DNA of 64,000 bases, from assembly GCF_002909375.1 (NCBI RefSeq), contig NZ_PPXD01000001.1, positions 62,001-126,000 on the forward strand. The letters run 5' to 3'. A program made the translations under genes and the position numbers. The notes beneath the pieces were generated by a model. The model searched no databases and was not told where the DNA came from. It was given only the letters and a program-made list of their open reading frames with translations. Positions 25,596 through 36,000 of the stretch are shown piece by piece; the stretch's first letter is position 1, and each line of letters begins with the position of its first letter. This DNA comes from Cryobacterium zongtaii. GTDB lineage: Bacteria; Actinomycetota; Actinomycetes; Actinomycetales; Microbacteriaceae.

Positions 25596-25970
25596 GTGCC
25601 CACCATTCAGCAGTTGGTGCGAAAGGGACGCAGCCCCAAGGTCACCAAGACCAAGGCTCCCGCCCTGAAGTCCAACCCCCAGCAGCGCGGCGTTTGCACG
25701 CGTGTGTACACGACCACCCCGAAGAAGCCGAACTCGGCTCTCCGCAAGGTTGCTCGCGTCAAGCTGTCCAACGGTACCGAGGTCACCGCCTACATCCCCG
25801 GTGAAGGCCACAACCTGCAGGAGCACTCGATGGTGCTCGTTCGCGGTGGTCGTGTTAAGGACCTCCCCGGTGTTCGTTACAAGATCGTTCGTGGCGCCCT
25901 GGACACCCAGGCAGTCAAGAACCGCAAGCAGGCTCGTAGCCGCTACGGCGCCAAGATGGAGAAGAAGTAA
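25596..25970 (+). CDS. rpsL: 30S ribosomal protein S12
   Basis: The 124-aa protein has the family length and the [12 protein letters not shown] and [13 protein letters not shown] segments that line the decoding centre. Lys43 and Lys88, the positions altered in streptomycin-resistant mutants, are wild type here. I chose the GTG at 25596 because AAGGAG precedes it at a good distance; the in-frame start 63 nt upstream would add residues foreign to S12. The stop overlaps the rpsG start. Confidence 0.98.
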   Translation: MPTIQQLVRKGRSPKVTKTKAPALKSNPQQRGVCTRVYTTTPKKPNSALRKVARVKLSNGTEVTAYIPGEGHNLQEHSMVLVRGGRVKDLPGVRYKIVRGALDTQAVKNRKQARSRYGAKMEKK

Positions 25971-26440
25971 TGCCTCGTAAAGGCCCAGCGCCCAAGCGTC
26001 CCGTTATCGCTGACCCGGTATACGGCGCCCCCATTGTTAGCCAGCTGGTCAACAAGATCCTCCTCGACGGCAAAAAGGGCCTCGCCGAGCGCATCGTCTA
26101 CGATGCACTCGAAGGCGTCGTTGCCAAGAACGGTGCGGATGCTGTTGTCACGCTGAAGAAGGCACTCGACAACGTGCGCCCGACCCTCGAGGTGCGTTCG
26201 CGCCGCGTCGGTGGTTCCACCTACCAGGTGCCCGTCGAAGTCAAGCCGCACCGTGCGAACACTCTCGCGCTGCGTTGGTTGACCAGCTACGCCAAGGCGC
26301 GTCGCGAGAAGACCATGACCGAGCGTCTCACCAACGAGATCCTCGACGCGTCCAACGGCCTCGGCGCCGCTGTGAAGCGTCGTGAGGACACTCACAAGAT
26401 GGCTGAAGCGAACAAGGCTTTCGCTCACTACCGCTGGTAG
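25970..26440 (+). CDS. rpsG: 30S ribosomal protein S7
   Basis: The 156-aa protein is the primary 16S rRNA 3'-domain binding protein. It begins [12 protein letters not shown] and carries the conserved [16 protein letters not shown] and ALRWL segments. The ATG overlaps the rpsL stop, so the two are translationally coupled. A 100-nt spacer with a strong hairpin separates it from fusA. Confidence 0.98.
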   Translation: MPRKGPAPKRPVIADPVYGAPIVSQLVNKILLDGKKGLAERIVYDALEGVVAKNGADAVVTLKKALDNVRPTLEVRSRRVGGSTYQVPVEVKPHRANTLALRWLTSYAKARREKTMTERLTNEILDASNGLGAAVKRREDTHKMAEANKAFAHYRW

Positions 26441-26448
26441 TCGTCCAC

Positions 26449-26494
26449 GCCGGTCGAGCCTGCCGGGACCACGGTCTCGGCAAGCTCGACCGGC
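26449..26494 (+). repeat. Long hairpin between rpsG and fusA (palindrome family copy)
   Basis: GCCGGTCGAGC (26449-26459) pairs with GCTCGACCGGC (26484-26494), and inner GCCG/CGGC and GACC/GGTC pairs extend the stem to about 20 bp around a tiny loop. Both arms contain GGTCGAGC-type repeat sequence. Without a T run it may act as mRNA stabiliser or partial terminator that sets fusA level apart from S12 and S7. Confidence 0.7.
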
Positions 26495-26542
26495 GCAAGG
26501 CCTGTTCAACCTCATCTATCACAAAACTTCCGGAGGACACCC

Positions 26543-28657
26543 GTGGCACTTGACGTGCTCACCGACCTGAGCAAGGTCCGCAACATCGGCATCATGGCCC
26601 ACATTGATGCCGGCAAGACCACCACGACCGAGCGCATCCTGTTTTACACGGGTGTGAACCACAAGATCGGTGAGACGCACGATGGCGCCTCCACGATGGA
26701 CTGGATGGCACAGGAGCAGGAACGAGGCATCACGATCACGTCCGCTGCTACGACGTGCTTCTGGGCCGGCAACCAGATCAACATCATCGACACCCCCGGC
26801 CACGTGGACTTCACCGTCGAGGTGGAGCGTTCGCTCCGCGTCCTCGATGGCGCTGTCGCCGTGTTCGACGGCAAGGAGGGCGTTGAGCCCCAGTCCGAAA
26901 CCGTCTGGCGCCAGGCCGACAAGTACGACGTGCCCCGCATTTGTTTCGTCAACAAGATGGACAAGCTCGGCGCCGACTTCTACTACACCGTCGACACCAT
27001 CATCAAGCGCCTCGGCGCCAAGCCGCTGGTCATCCAGCTGCCGATCGGTGAAGAGTCGAACTTCGAAGGGGTCGTTGACCTCGTCGAGATGCGCGCGCTG
27101 ACCTGGCGCGGCGACTCCAAGGGTGACGTCGAGATGGGCTCCAAGTACGCCATCGAAGAGATCCCCGCCGACCTCGTCGAGAAGGCTGCGGAATACCGCA
27201 AGCTGCTCCTCGAGACCGTCGCCGAGACCGACGACGAGCTCATGGAGAAGTACTTCTCCGGCGAAGAGCTCACCGTGTCCGAGATCAAGCACGCGATCCG
27301 CAAGCTCACGGTCGCCAGCGAGATCTACCCGGTCCTCTGCGGTTCCGCGTTCAAGAACCGTGGTGTGCAGCCGATGCTGGATGCCGTTGTCGACTACCTG
27401 CCGACGCCGCTCGACGTTCCCGCCATTGAGGCGCACGACGCACGCGACGAAGAAAAGGTTGTCATGCTGCACCCGAACGCGGACGAGCCCTTCGCGGCTC
27501 TGGCGTTCAAGGTTGCGGTGCACCCGTTCTTCGGTCGCCTCACCTACGTGCGCGTCTACTCCGGTCGCATCGAATCCGGCGCCCAGATCATTAACTCCAC
27601 CAAGGGCAAGAAGGAGCGCATCGGGAAGATCTTCCAGATGCACGCCAACAAGGAGAACCCGGTCGGTTTCGTTACCGCTGGTCACATCTACGCGGTCATC
27701 GGCCTCAAGGACACGACCACCGGCGACACCCTGTGCGACCCTGCCCAGCAGGTCGTACTCGAGTCGATGACGTTCCCCGACCCGGTTATCGAAGTTGCCA
27801 TCGAGCCGAAGACCAAGCAGGACCAGGAAAAGCTGGGTCTCGCGATCCAGAAGCTGGCCGAAGAAGACCCCACTTTCCGTACCGAGCAGAACCAGGAAAC
27901 TGGTCAGACGGTCATCAAGGGAATGGGCGAGCTTCACCTGGACATCCTCGTCGACCGCATGAAGCGTGAATTCAACGTTGAGGCGAACGTCGGCAAGCCC
28001 CAGGTTGCTTACCGCGAGACGATCAAGAAGGCCGTCGAGCGTCACGACTACACGCACAAGAAGCAGACCGGTGGATCCGGCCAGTTCGCGAAGATTCAGT
28101 TCGCGATCGAGCCGCTTGAAATCACTGCCGACAAGTCGTACGAGTTCGTGAACAAGGTCACCGGTGGCCGTATCCCGCGTGAGTACATCCCTTCGGTTGA
28201 CGCCGGAATCCAGGATGCCCTCAACGTGGGTGTGCTCGCCGGCTACCCGATGGTCGGCGTCAAGGCGAGCCTGCTTGACGGTGCCGCTCACGACGTCGAC
28301 TCCTCGGAGATGGCGTTCAAGATTGCCGGATCGATGGGCTTCAAGGAAGCCGTTCGTAAGGCAAACCCGGTTCTTCTCGAGCCGTTGATGGCCGTCGAGG
28401 TGCGCACCCCTGAGGAATACATGGGTGACGTCATCGGAGACCTCAACTCTCGCCGTGGCCAGATCCAGACCATGGAGGACGCACAGGGCGTGAAGGTTAT
28501 CCGCGCACACGTTCCGCTTTCGGAGATGTTCGGTTACATCGGCGACCTGAGGTCCAAGACCTCGGGCCGCGCGGTGTACTCGATGACTTTCGAGAGCTAC
28601 CAGGAGGTCCCGAAGGCTGTTGCCGACGAGATCATCCAGAAGAACAAGGGCGAATAA
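26543..28657 (+). CDS. fusA: Translation elongation factor G
   Basis: The 704-aa GTPase drives tRNA-mRNA translocation. It has the P-loop [15 protein letters not shown] at about residues 19-33, the DTPGH motif of G3 and the [10 protein letters not shown] motif of G4, followed by domains II-V including GGSGQFAKI and the [15 protein letters not shown] region. Length is typical. The GTG start has GGAGGA upstream. The gene belongs to the rpsL-rpsG-fusA-tuf string operon order. Confidence 0.98.
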   Translation: MALDVLTDLSKVRNIGIMAHIDAGKTTTTERILFYTGVNHKIGETHDGASTMDWMAQEQERGITITSAATTCFWAGNQINIIDTPGHVDFTVEVERSLRVLDGAVAVFDGKEGVEPQSETVWRQADKYDVPRICFVNKMDKLGADFYYTVDTIIKRLGAKPLVIQLPIGEESNFEGVVDLVEMRALTWRGDSKGDVEMGSKYAIEEIPADLVEKAAEYRKLLLETVAETDDELMEKYFSGEELTVSEIKHAIRKLTVASEIYPVLCGSAFKNRGVQPMLDAVVDYLPTPLDVPAIEAHDARDEEKVVMLHPNADEPFAALAFKVAVHPFFGRLTYVRVYSGRIESGAQIINSTKGKKERIGKIFQMHANKENPVGFVTAGHIYAVIGLKDTTTGDTLCDPAQQVVLESMTFPDPVIEVAIEPKTKQDQEKLGLAIQKLAEEDPTFRTEQNQETGQTVIKGMGELHLDILVDRMKREFNVEANVGKPQVAYRETIKKAVERHDYTHKKQTGGSGQFAKIQFAIEPLEITADKSYEFVNKVTGGRIPREYIPSVDAGIQDALNVGVLAGYPMVGVKASLLDGAAHDVDSSEMAFKIAGSMGFKEAVRKANPVLLEPLMAVEVRTPEEYMGDVIGDLNSRRGQIQTMEDAQGVKVIRAHVPLSEMFGYIGDLRSKTSGRAVYSMTFESYQEVPKAVADEIIQKNKGE

Positions 28658-28662
28658 CCCAC

Positions 28663-28676
28663 CGGCCTTCGGGCCG
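28663..28676 (+). terminator. UUCG hairpin after fusA
   Basis: CGGCC-TTCG-GGCCG forms a compact 5-bp stem with the very stable UUCG tetraloop, 6 nt after the fusA stop. It lacks a T run, so it may protect the mRNA end or only weaken read-through into tuf. Confidence 0.5.
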
Positions 28677-28701
28677 AATCGCTTAGGCCTCCTGGCCCGA
28701 G

Positions 28702-28757
28702 TAACATAAGTACACAAATCCAGCAGTTCCACCGGGCGTAAACCAACGTCCGGTGGA
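28702..28757 (+). promoter_or_regulatory. tuf -10 box and leader hairpin
   Basis: TAACAT (28702-28707) is a good -10 box but its -35 is unclear. In the leader, TCCACCGGGCG (28728-28738) pairs with CGTCCGGTGGA (28747-28757) around an 8-nt A-rich loop (one G-U pair), ending about 14 nt before the GAGGAGG ribosome site. This suggests a tuf-specific start and a structured leader. Confidence 0.45.
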
Positions 28758-28783
28758 GCCGAGAGTCCTGAGGAGGACCCACA

Positions 28784-29977
28784 GTGGCCAAGGCCAAGTT
28801 CGAGCGGACCAAGCCGCACGTAAACATCGGAACGATCGGTCACGTTGACCACGGAAAGACCACGCTGACGGCAGCTATCTCGAAGGTCCTTGCCGACACG
28901 TTCCCTTCCAAGACCAACGTTCAGCGCGACTTCGCGTCGATCGACTCCGCTCCCGAAGAGCGCCAGCGTGGCATCACGATCAACATCTCGCATGTTGAGT
29001 ACGAGACCGAGAAGCGTCACTACGCACACGTTGACGCTCCGGGCCACGCTGACTACATCAAGAACATGATCACCGGTGCTGCTCAGATGGACGGCGCGAT
29101 CCTCGTGGTTGCCGCTACTGACGGCCCGATGGCTCAGACCCGTGAGCACGTTCTTCTCGCCAAGCAGGTCGGCGTGCCGTCCCTGCTCGTCGCGCTGAAC
29201 AAGTCCGACGCGGTCGACGACGAAGAGATCCTTGAGCTCGTTGAGCTCGAGGTTCGTGAACTGCTCTCCAGCCAGGGCTTCGATGGCGACAACGCCCCCG
29301 TCGTTCAGGTTTCCGCCCTCAAGGCGCTCGAGGGTGACCCCAAGTGGGTTGCAAAGATCCTCGAGCTCATGCAGGCAGTGGATGACTACTTCCCGGAGCC
29401 CGTCCGCGACAAGGACAAGCCCTTCCTGATGCCGATCGAGGACGTCTTCACGATCACCGGTCGTGGAACCGTTGTCACCGGCCGCGCCGAGCGTGGAACC
29501 CTCAAGATCAACTCCGAGGTCGAGGTTGTCGGCATCCGCCCGACCATCAAGACCACGGTCACTGGTATCGAGATGTTCCACAAGCAGCTCGACGAGGCAT
29601 GGGCCGGCGAGAACTGTGGTCTTCTTCTTCGTGGCACCAAGCGCGAAGACGTTGAGCGCGGTCAGGTTGTCGTCAAGCCGGGTTCGGTTACGCCGCACAC
29701 CGACTTCGAGGGCACCGCGTACATCCTGTCAAAGGATGAGGGTGGGCGTCACAACCCGTTCTACGCGAACTACCGCCCGCAGTTCTACTTCCGCACCACG
29801 GACGTCACCGGCGTCATCACGCTGCCCGAGGGCACCGAGATGGTCATGCCTGGCGACACCGTGGAAATGACTGTCGCGCTGATTCAGCCGATCGCCATGG
29901 AAGAGGGCCTCGGCTTCGCTATTCGTGAAGGTGGCCGCACCGTCGGCGCCGGAACCGTCATCAAGGTTCTCAAGTAA
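28784..29977 (+). CDS. tuf: Translation elongation factor Tu
   Basis: The 397-aa GTPase delivers aminoacyl-tRNA to the ribosome. It has [10 protein letters not shown] (P-loop, about residues 19-28), DAPGHADY (G3; the classic form is DCPGH) and NKSDAVDD (G4). The NKSD form replaces the more usual NKCD or NKVD. The C-terminal barrels include GGRHNPF and RTTDVTG. The GTG start follows a GAGGAGG site. It ends in a strong terminator. Confidence 0.98.
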   Translation: MAKAKFERTKPHVNIGTIGHVDHGKTTLTAAISKVLADTFPSKTNVQRDFASIDSAPEERQRGITINISHVEYETEKRHYAHVDAPGHADYIKNMITGAAQMDGAILVVAATDGPMAQTREHVLLAKQVGVPSLLVALNKSDAVDDEEILELVELEVRELLSSQGFDGDNAPVVQVSALKALEGDPKWVAKILELMQAVDDYFPEPVRDKDKPFLMPIEDVFTITGRGTVVTGRAERGTLKINSEVEVVGIRPTIKTTVTGIEMFHKQLDEAWAGENCGLLLRGTKREDVERGQVVVKPGSVTPHTDFEGTAYILSKDEGGRHNPFYANYRPQFYFRTTDVTGVITLPEGTEMVMPGDTVEMTVALIQPIAMEEGLGFAIREGGRTVGAGTVIKVLK

Positions 29978-30019
29978 TTCAGTAGACCTGCTCACTCGCT
30001 GAGCTAGTCAACAACAACA

Positions 30020-30047
30020 GGGTCGGTCCTTCGGGACCGGCCCTTTT
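30020..30047 (+). terminator. Intrinsic terminator of the str operon
   Basis: GGGTCGGTCC (30020-30029) and GGACCGGCCC (30034-30043) form a 10-bp stem with a TTCG loop, followed by TTTT. It sits 43 nt after the tuf stop and is a classic rho-independent terminator. Confidence 0.9.
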
Positions 30048-30066
30048 GTCGTCCCCGGCCGCCGCA

Positions 30067-30121
30067 GGTCGAGCGCGTTGCCCTGGTTGAGCGCGTTCCG
30101 TTGGTCGAGCTTGTCGAGACC
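30067..30121. repeat. Three tandem 18-nt units of the GGTCGAGC repeat family
   Basis: Three units start at 30067, 30085 and 30103, each opening GGTYGAGC. The first two continue as GCGTT, the last as the complete palindrome GGTCGAGCTTGTCGAGACC (30103-30121). The block lies directly after the tuf terminator and looks like local expansion of the dispersed palindrome. Confidence 0.75.
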
Positions 30122-30170
30122 CCGCACCCCGAACTAACCTCGTAACCACACCCAAGGATCGGAGACCCAC

Positions 30171-30392
30171 ATGAACCTCAACGACATCACCCGCAAGGCC
30201 CAGGACTTCCTCAAGAGCGACAAGGGCGAGGAGATGTCCGACAAGGTCATCGATGGCGCAGCTGCCGCGGCCAACAAGGTCACCGGAAACAAGCACGCCG
30301 ACAAGATCCAGGGTGCCCGCGACGCGGCCGACAAGCACATCGGCCGCAACGACGGCACCGCCGGCCGCGACAGCACTCCCGACCCGAAGTAG
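30171..30392 (+). CDS. MT0933/Rv0909-like antitoxin-type small protein
   Basis: The 73-aa hydrophilic helical protein has the DKVIDGAAAAANKVTGNKHADKIQGARDAADKHIG pattern of MT0933-like antitoxin proteins, which are often found without an adjacent toxin in actinomycetes. A GGAG site precedes the ATG. No toxin gene is next to it: upstream is tuf and downstream a 606-nt gene-free stretch. A stress or antitoxin role is inferred from the family name only. Confidence 0.75.
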   Translation: MNLNDITRKAQDFLKSDKGEEMSDKVIDGAAAAANKVTGNKHADKIQGARDAADKHIGRNDGTAGRDSTPDPK

Positions 30393-30998
30393 CGGCCCCG
30401 GCCGTAACATCTACCTCAGCGTCGACTCTGTAAGGCCGCACACCGACTTTGTCGTTGGCATCACGCCCAGAACATGGCCGACATACGGATTCTGTGCCGC
30501 ACGGTGCGTGCCGTGGTGACTCCCAAAGGAGCGGCTTAGGCGGCTGGAGATTGCCTCAATTTCCGGGGTCTCAAGCAGCTCGAGCAGCGGAGGGGCGTAG
30601 CTGAACTCCCGCGGAACGACGCGGATCGCGCGACACGCCCAACGCGACACGCCCGGGTTGCACAATGACCTATTCCTGTGGCAGACTCTTCTAGTTCAAC
30701 ACTTTCGGATCGCGCTGCACGCGAGACCGGAATCACTACCAGGCAGTGCATAGCTCGCCCCTTGAGGGTCGGAGTTAGGCCGCGGGTAGCAGAACGAAGC
30801 TTAAATTAACTTCTTGGATGCTTGGGTAAAACCATGTCATCCGCCAGGCCCCGGCCTGGGGGAGTTGGCTCGAGATGGTCGGATTCCCGGCCGGATCGAA
30901 ATTGACAGATGAACAGTGGTGCGATAGCAGCAGTGCTACTACGGCGTCCAATGCAGCCCTCGGGATGTAAGAAGCCTTGACAAGAAAGAGAGTTCGAC
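30393..30998 (+). other. 606-nt gene-free interval before the S10 operon
   Basis: No convincing gene was found. Base composition is less GC-rich than the neighbours. The sequence CGCGACACGCCC is directly repeated at 30629-30640 and 30643-30654 (14-nt period). The right end carries the probable rpsJ promoter. A minus-strand open frame at 30411-30665 encodes a mixed peptide with no family signature and may be a gene remnant. Confidence 0.5.
30902..30930 (+). promoter_or_regulatory. Probable promoter of the S10 operon
   Basis: A perfect TTGACA (30902-30907) is followed after 17 nt by TAGCAG (30925-30930). The start would be near 30937, giving a leader of about 60 nt to the rpsJ ATG. The -10 is only a partial match. 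Confidence 0.5.
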
Positions 30999-31307
30999 AT
31001 GGCGGGACAGAAAATCCGCATTCGACTTAAGTCGTATGACCACGAGGTCATCGACATCTCGGCGCGCAAGATCGTCGACACCGTCACCCGTGCGGGTGCA
31101 ACCGTTGTCGGCCCCGTGCCGCTTCCGACCGAGAAGAACGTGGTGTGTGTCATCCGTTCCCCTCACAAGTACAAGGACAGCCGGGAGCACTTTGAAATGC
31201 GCACCCACAAGCGTCTGATCGACATCATTGACCCGACGCCGAAGGCCGTCGACTCGCTCATGCGTCTCGACCTCCCGGCAGACGTCAACATCGAGATCAA
31301 GCTCTAG
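30999..31307 (+). CDS. rpsJ: 30S ribosomal protein S10 / NusE
   Basis: The 102-aa protein begins [19 protein letters not shown] and carries GPVPLPTEK and [11 protein letters not shown], all standard for S10. It is part of the 30S head and, as NusE, of antitermination complexes. It opens the S10 operon after a promoter with a perfect -35. rplC follows after 8 nt. Confidence 0.98.
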   Translation: MAGQKIRIRLKSYDHEVIDISARKIVDTVTRAGATVVGPVPLPTEKNVVCVIRSPHKYKDSREHFEMRTHKRLIDIIDPTPKAVDSLMRLDLPADVNIEIKL

Positions 31308-31315
31308 GGCCCGCG

Positions 31316-31975
31316 ATGTCGTACGCAGATACCAAGACCACCAAGGGCCTCCTCGGCAAGAAGCTCGGCATGACTCAGGTGTGGGACGAGAACAACAAGC
31401 TTGTTCCCGTTACCGTCGTCGAGATCTCGCCGAACGTCGTCACCCAGATCCGCACGAAGGACATCGACGGCTACGCCGGCGTCCAGATTGCCTCTGGCGC
31501 CATCGACCCCCGCAAGGTGAACAAGCCGTCCGCAGGACACTTCGAGAAGGCCGGCGTCACGCCGCGCCGCCACGTTACCGAGCTCCGCACCGCGGATGCC
31601 GCTGACTACACCCTGGGCCAGGAGCTCACCGTTGACGGTGTGTTCGTCGCCGGCACCAAGGTTGACGTCATGGGCACTTCCAAGGGCAAGGGCTTCGCCG
31701 GCGTTATGAAGCGTCACAACTTCAAGGGTGTTTCCGCTTCGCACGGTTCGCACCGCAACCACCGCAAGCCCGGTTCCATCGGTGCCTCCTCGACCCCCAG
31801 CCGTGTCTTCAAGGGCATGCGCATGGCCGGTCGTATGGGTGGCGAGCGCGTGACCGTGCTGAACCTCAAGGTTCACGCGATCGACGCCGACAAGGGCCTC
31901 ATTCTGGTCAAGGGTGCCGTTCCCGGCGCCAAGGGCCGCCTCGTATTCGTCCGCACCGCAGTGAAGGGAGCGTAG
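31316..31975 (+). CDS. rplC: 50S ribosomal protein L3
   Basis: The 219-aa protein helps start 50S assembly near the peptidyl transferase centre. It has the signature region [19 protein letters not shown] and [15 protein letters not shown]. Length and start (ATG, 8 nt after rpsJ) are typical. It is followed after 4 nt by rplD. Confidence 0.98.
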   Translation: MSYADTKTTKGLLGKKLGMTQVWDENNKLVPVTVVEISPNVVTQIRTKDIDGYAGVQIASGAIDPRKVNKPSAGHFEKAGVTPRRHVTELRTADAADYTLGQELTVDGVFVAGTKVDVMGTSKGKGFAGVMKRHNFKGVSASHGSHRNHRKPGSIGASSTPSRVFKGMRMAGRMGGERVTVLNLKVHAIDADKGLILVKGAVPGAKGRLVFVRTAVKGA

Positions 31976-31979
31976 TCCT

Positions 31980-32630
31980 ATGGCTACCGCACTCGACCTC
32001 ATCGATGCCAACGGCAAGAAGGCCGGCTCCGTTGAGCTGCCCGCCGAAATCTTCGACGTCCAGACCAACATCCCGCTGATTCACCAGGTTGTTGTCGCGC
32101 AGCTCGCTGCCGCACGCCAGGGAACGCACAAGGTAAAGAGCCGCGGAGAAGTTTCCGGTGCCGGCCGCAAGCCGTTCAAGCAGAAGGGAACCGGTCGCGC
32201 TCGTCAGGGCTCGATCCGCGCCCCTCAGATGACCGGTGGTGGCATCGTCCACGGACCGACCCCGCGCAGCTACGACCAGCGCACCCCGAAGAAGATGATT
32301 GCCGCCGCGCTCAAGGGTTCACTCTCTGACCGCGCCCGTGGTGACCGTCTGCACGTGGTGACCGCGCTGTTCTCGTCCGAGACGCCCAGCACCAAGGGCG
32401 CCATCACGCTGCTCACCCAGATCGCCAGCAGCAAGCACGTGCTGGTCGTTCTCGAGCGCACCGACGAGATGACTCTCCGCAGCATCCGCAACCTCCCGAC
32501 GGTGCACGTGCTGTCGTGGGACCAGCTGAATGCCTACGACGTTCTCGTCTCTGACGACATCGTCTTCACCAAGGGCGCGTTTGACGCGTTCGTGGCGCAC
32601 AAGACCAAGAAGGAAGAGGTGTCCGCATAA
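31980..32630 (+). CDS. rplD: 50S ribosomal protein L4
   Basis: The 216-aa protein has the exit-tunnel loop region [20 protein letters not shown] and the globular C-terminal domain. In enterobacteria L4 represses this operon; no comparable leader structure was identified here. The stop overlaps the rplW ATG. Confidence 0.98.
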   Translation: MATALDLIDANGKKAGSVELPAEIFDVQTNIPLIHQVVVAQLAAARQGTHKVKSRGEVSGAGRKPFKQKGTGRARQGSIRAPQMTGGGIVHGPTPRSYDQRTPKKMIAAALKGSLSDRARGDRLHVVTALFSSETPSTKGAITLLTQIASSKHVLVVLERTDEMTLRSIRNLPTVHVLSWDQLNAYDVLVSDDIVFTKGAFDAFVAHKTKKEEVSA

Positions 32631-32932
32631 TGGCTACCCCGATTCAAAAGGACCCCCGCGACGTCATCATCGCTCCGGTCGTCTCTGAAAAGAGCTACGG
32701 CCTGATCGACGAGGGCAAGTACACCTTCATCGTGGACCCGCGTTCGAACAAGACCGAAATCAAGCTGGCGATCGAGAAGATCTTCAAGGTTGAGGTTGCG
32801 TCGATCAACACCATGAACCGCATCGGCAAGACTCGCCGTACCAAGTTCGGCATGGGTAAGCGCAAGGACACCAAGCGTGCCATCGTCACGCTCAAGTCCG
32901 GTTCCATCGACATCTTCACGGCCGTCGGCTAA
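32630..32932 (+). CDS. rplW: 50S ribosomal protein L23
   Basis: The 100-aa protein lies at the tunnel exit, where trigger factor and SRP dock. It contains the [19 protein letters not shown] start and the [23 protein letters not shown] rRNA-binding segment. It overlaps rplD by one nucleotide of the start/stop pair. Confidence 0.98.
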   Translation: MATPIQKDPRDVIIAPVVSEKSYGLIDEGKYTFIVDPRSNKTEIKLAIEKIFKVEVASINTMNRIGKTRRTKFGMGKRKDTKRAIVTLKSGSIDIFTAVG

Positions 32933-32957
32933 GCGGCCAGGACTAGAGGAATAAGAA

Positions 32958-33797
32958 ATGGCTATTCGTAAGTACAAGCCCACGACCCCCGGTCGTCGCG
33001 GTTCATCTGTTGCGGACTTCGCAGAGATCACCCGTTCGACGCCCGAGAAGTCGCTGCTTCGTCCGCTGTCCAAGACCGGTGGTCGTAACAACCAGGGTCG
33101 CATCACGACGCGTCACATCGGTGGTGGCCACAAGCGTCAGTACCGCGTGATCGACTTCCGTCGTAACGACAAAGACGGTGTCAACGCCAAGGTCGCTCAC
33201 ATCGAGTACGACCCCAACCGCACGGCGCGCATCGCGCTGCTGCACTTCATGGACGGCTCCAAGCGCTACATCATTGCGCCGAACAAGCTGAACCAGGGCG
33301 ACATCGTCGAGTCGGGTGCCGGTGCTGACATCAAGCCCGGCAACAACCTGCCGCTGAAGAACATCCCCACCGGTACCATCATTCACGCCATCGAGATCCG
33401 TCCGGGTGGTGGCGCCAAGCTGGCCCGCTCCGCCGGAGTGTCGGTTCGCCTGGTCGCGAAGGATGGCATCTACGCCCAGCTGCGCCTGCCGTCCGGAGAA
33501 ATCCGTAACGTCGACGCTCGCTGCCGCGCCACGATCGGTGAGGTCGGCAACGCCGAGCAGTCGAACATCAACTGGGGCAAGGCCGGCCGGATGCGCTGGA
33601 AAGGCGTTCGCCCGACCGTTCGTGGTGTTGCCATGAACCCGGTCGACCACCCGCACGGTGGTGGTGAGGGTAAGACGTCCGGTGGACGTCACCCCGTCAG
33701 CCCCTGGGGCCAGAAGGAAGGGCGCACCCGCCACCCGAACAAGGAAAGCGACAAGCTCATTGTTCGTCGCCGTACCGTCGGCAAGAAGCGTAAGTAG
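32958..33797 (+). CDS. rplB: 50S ribosomal protein L2
   Basis: The 279-aa primary 23S rRNA-binding protein is needed for subunit joining. It carries the near-universal [19 protein letters not shown] segment, whose His is implicated in peptidyl transfer support, and [10 protein letters not shown] after it. Length is normal, and it sits in standard order between rplW and rpsS. Confidence 0.98.
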   Translation: MAIRKYKPTTPGRRGSSVADFAEITRSTPEKSLLRPLSKTGGRNNQGRITTRHIGGGHKRQYRVIDFRRNDKDGVNAKVAHIEYDPNRTARIALLHFMDGSKRYIIAPNKLNQGDIVESGAGADIKPGNNLPLKNIPTGTIIHAIEIRPGGGAKLARSAGVSVRLVAKDGIYAQLRLPSGEIRNVDARCRATIGEVGNAEQSNINWGKAGRMRWKGVRPTVRGVAMNPVDHPHGGGEGKTSGGRHPVSPWGQKEGRTRHPNKESDKLIVRRRTVGKKRK

Positions 33798-33806
33798 GAG
33801 TAGACG

Positions 33807-34088
33807 ATGCCAAGAAGTCTTAAGAAGGGCCCCTTCGTTGACGACCACCTGCTTCGCAAGGTTGTCAAGGCGAATGAAGCCTCAAGCAAGAACGTAATCA
33901 AGACCTGGTCGCGCCGTTCGATGATCATCCCCGACATGCTCGGGCACACCATCGCGGTTCACGACGGTCGCAAGCACATCCCGGTGTTCGTCACCGAGAG
34001 CATGGTTGGGCACAAACTCGGCGAGTTTGCTCCCACCCGCACCTTCCGTGGTCACGTGAAGGATGACAAGAAGGGTCGTCGCCGCTAA
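33807..34088 (+). CDS. rpsS: 30S ribosomal protein S19
   Basis: The 93-aa protein of the 30S head has [38 protein letters not shown] and [11 protein letters not shown], which are typical across bacteria. It follows rplB by 9 nt and precedes rplV in the usual order. Confidence 0.98.
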   Translation: MPRSLKKGPFVDDHLLRKVVKANEASSKNVIKTWSRRSMIIPDMLGHTIAVHDGRKHIPVFVTESMVGHKLGEFAPTRTFRGHVKDDKKGRRR

Positions 34089-34111
34089 CGCGGTGACGTG
34101 AAGGAGGAGAA

Positions 34112-34477
34112 ATGGTGGAGTCGATCGCACGCGTGCGTCACATCCGCGTTACCGCCCAGAAGGCCCGTCGCGTTGTCAACCTGATTCGTGGCAAGCAGGC
34201 GCACGAAGCGCTGGGAATTCTCAAGTTCGCGCCGCAGGGCGCGTCCGACCCCGTGTACAAGCTGGTCGAATCGGCCATCGCGAACGCACGGGTCAAGGCC
34301 GATGCTGCGAACGAGTTCCTGGACGAACAGGATCTGTTCATCTCCCAGGCATTCGTCGACGAGGGCACGACGCTCAAGCGTTTCCAGGCCCGCGCACAGG
34401 GTCGCGCATTCCAGATCAAGAAGCGTACGAGCCACATCACTGTTGTGCTCGCCACTCCTGAGGAGGGTACGAAGTAA
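34112..34477 (+). CDS. rplV: 50S ribosomal protein L22
   Basis: The 121-aa protein has [21 protein letters not shown] and the tunnel-lining hairpin ending [20 protein letters not shown] strong AAGGAGGAG site precedes the ATG. The stop overlaps the rpsC ATG, showing translational coupling. Confidence 0.98.
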   Translation: MVESIARVRHIRVTAQKARRVVNLIRGKQAHEALGILKFAPQGASDPVYKLVESAIANARVKADAANEFLDEQDLFISQAFVDEGTTLKRFQARAQGRAFQIKKRTSHITVVLATPEEGTK

Positions 34478-35241
34478 TGGGTCAGAAAGTAAACCCGTAT
34501 GGCTTCCGTCTGGGAATCACGACCGACCACGTGTCGCGTTGGTTCTCTGACAGCACGAAGCCGGGCCAGCGTTACAGCGACTTCGTCGCTGAAGACGTCA
34601 AGATCCGCCGCCTGTTGAGCACCAGCCTCGACCGCGCCGGCGTGTCCCGCATCGAGATCGAGCGCACCCGCGATCGTGTCCGTGTCGACATTCACACCGC
34701 CCGTCCGGGCATCGTGATCGGTCGTCGCGGCGCGGAAGCAGAGCGCATCCGGTCCGACCTTGAAAAGCTCACCGCCAAGCAGATCCAGCTGAACATCCTC
34801 GAGGTCAAGAACCCCGAGCAGGATGCACAGCTCGTCGCGCAGGGCATTGCAGAGCAGCTCTCCGCTCGTGTGGCTTTCCGCCGCGCGATGCGTAAGGGCC
34901 TGCAGGGCGCCCAGCGCGCCGGCGCCAAGGGGGTTCGCATCCAGGTGTCCGGTCGTCTCGGTGGCGCTGAGATGAGCCGTTCGGAGTTCTACCGCGAAGG
35001 CCGTGTGCCGCTGCACACCCTGCGCGCGAACATCGACTACGGCTTCTACGAAGCCAAGACCACCTTCGGCCGCATCGGCGTGAAGGTCTGGATCTACAAG
35101 GGCGACATCACCAACAAGGAACTCGCTCGTGAGCAGGCCAACGCTAAGTCGTCCCGCCCCGAGCGTCGTGACGACCGTCCCCGCCGTGCGCCTCGCGCAG
35201 AGGGCGCGGCTCCGGTTGCAGCAGGAGTTGAGGCTAAATAA
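34477..35241 (+). CDS. rpsC: 30S ribosomal protein S3
   Basis: The 254-aa protein lines the mRNA entry channel. It has [14 protein letters not shown], a KH domain with [16 protein letters not shown], and KVWIYKGD. A basic then Ala/Pro-rich tail of about 35 residues ([16 protein letters not shown]...) extends beyond the core, as in other actinomycetes. The stop overlaps the rplP start. Confidence 0.98.
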   Translation: MGQKVNPYGFRLGITTDHVSRWFSDSTKPGQRYSDFVAEDVKIRRLLSTSLDRAGVSRIEIERTRDRVRVDIHTARPGIVIGRRGAEAERIRSDLEKLTAKQIQLNILEVKNPEQDAQLVAQGIAEQLSARVAFRRAMRKGLQGAQRAGAKGVRIQVSGRLGGAEMSRSEFYREGRVPLHTLRANIDYGFYEAKTTFGRIGVKVWIYKGDITNKELAREQANAKSSRPERRDDRPRRAPRAEGAAPVAAGVEAK

Positions 35242-35660
35242 TGTTGATTCCCCGCAGAGTTAAGCACCGCAAGCAGCACCACCCCGGCCGTACCGGCCAC
35301 GCAACCGGTGGTACCACTGTTTCGTTCGGCGAGTATGGCATTCAGGCCCTCACCCCCGCGTACGTGACCAACCGTCAGATCGAGTCCGCTCGTATCGCCA
35401 TGACGCGTCACATCAAGCGTGGCGGCAAGGTCTGGATCAACATCTACCCGGACCGCCCGCTCACCAAGAAGCCTGCCGAAACCCGCATGGGTTCCGGTAA
35501 GGGTTCGGTCGAGTGGTGGGTCGCGAACGTCAAGCCGGGCCGCGTGCTCTTCGAGCTTTCCGGTGTCTCTGACACCGTTGCTCGCGAAGCGCTCACCCGT
35601 GCAATTCACAAGCTGCCCCTCAAGGCACGCATCATCAAGCGCGAGGAGGGCGACGCATAA
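35241..35660 (+). CDS. rplP: 50S ribosomal protein L16
   Basis: The 139-aa protein sits next to the A-site tRNA elbow and 5S rRNA. It has [25 protein letters not shown], and [20 protein letters not shown] with the Arg that is hydroxylated in some bacteria. It overlaps both neighbours by the ATAATG junctions. Confidence 0.98.
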   Translation: MLIPRRVKHRKQHHPGRTGHATGGTTVSFGEYGIQALTPAYVTNRQIESARIAMTRHIKRGGKVWINIYPDRPLTKKPAETRMGSGKGSVEWWVANVKPGRVLFELSGVSDTVAREALTRAIHKLPLKARIIKREEGDA

Positions 35661-35998
35661 TGGCGATCGGATCCAAGGAGCTCGCCTCAGTCGAGCTCGA
35701 CACCTTTGAAAACGAACGACTGTTCGACGAGCTGAAGAAGGCCAAGGAAGAGCTGTTCAACCTGCGCTTCCAGTCGGCCACCGGCCAGCTCGAAAGCCAC
35801 GGCCGCCTTCGCGCGGTCAAGCGGGACATTGCACGCATCTACACGGTTCTCCGTGAGCGCGAGCTGGGCATTCGTGCCACTCCCGTCGCAGTCGAGGCTC
35901 CGGCCAAGGCTGAGAAGAAGACGACCAAGAAGGCCAAGGCCAAGGACGCATCCACGGATGCTCCCGAGGCTGACGCCGTCGAGACGAAGGAGGCCTAA
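35660..35998 (+). CDS. rpmC: 50S ribosomal protein L29 with extended C-terminus
   Basis: The first 75 residues are a normal L29 helical hairpin ([22 protein letters not shown]). About 35 further residues form a Lys/Ala-rich then acidic tail ([16 protein letters not shown]...), making the protein 112 aa against the usual 65-80. The tail reads like the low-complexity ends on L15 and L17 nearby and is probably disordered. rpsQ follows after 2 nt. Confidence 0.96.
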   Translation: MAIGSKELASVELDTFENERLFDELKKAKEELFNLRFQSATGQLESHGRLRAVKRDIARIYTVLRERELGIRATPVAVEAPAKAEKKTTKKAKAKDASTDAPEADAVETKEA

Positions 35999-36000
35999 TC

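Noticed and set aside
26519..29698. 1059-aa open frame on the minus strand opposite fusA and tuf
   Set aside because: It is antisense to two unmistakable genes; long shadow frames are expected in GC-rich DNA, and the peptide has no family signature.
30411..30665. Minus-strand 84-aa frame as a small gene
   Set aside because: There is no ribosome site or family signature, and it lies in a gene-free gap; kept only as a possible remnant.
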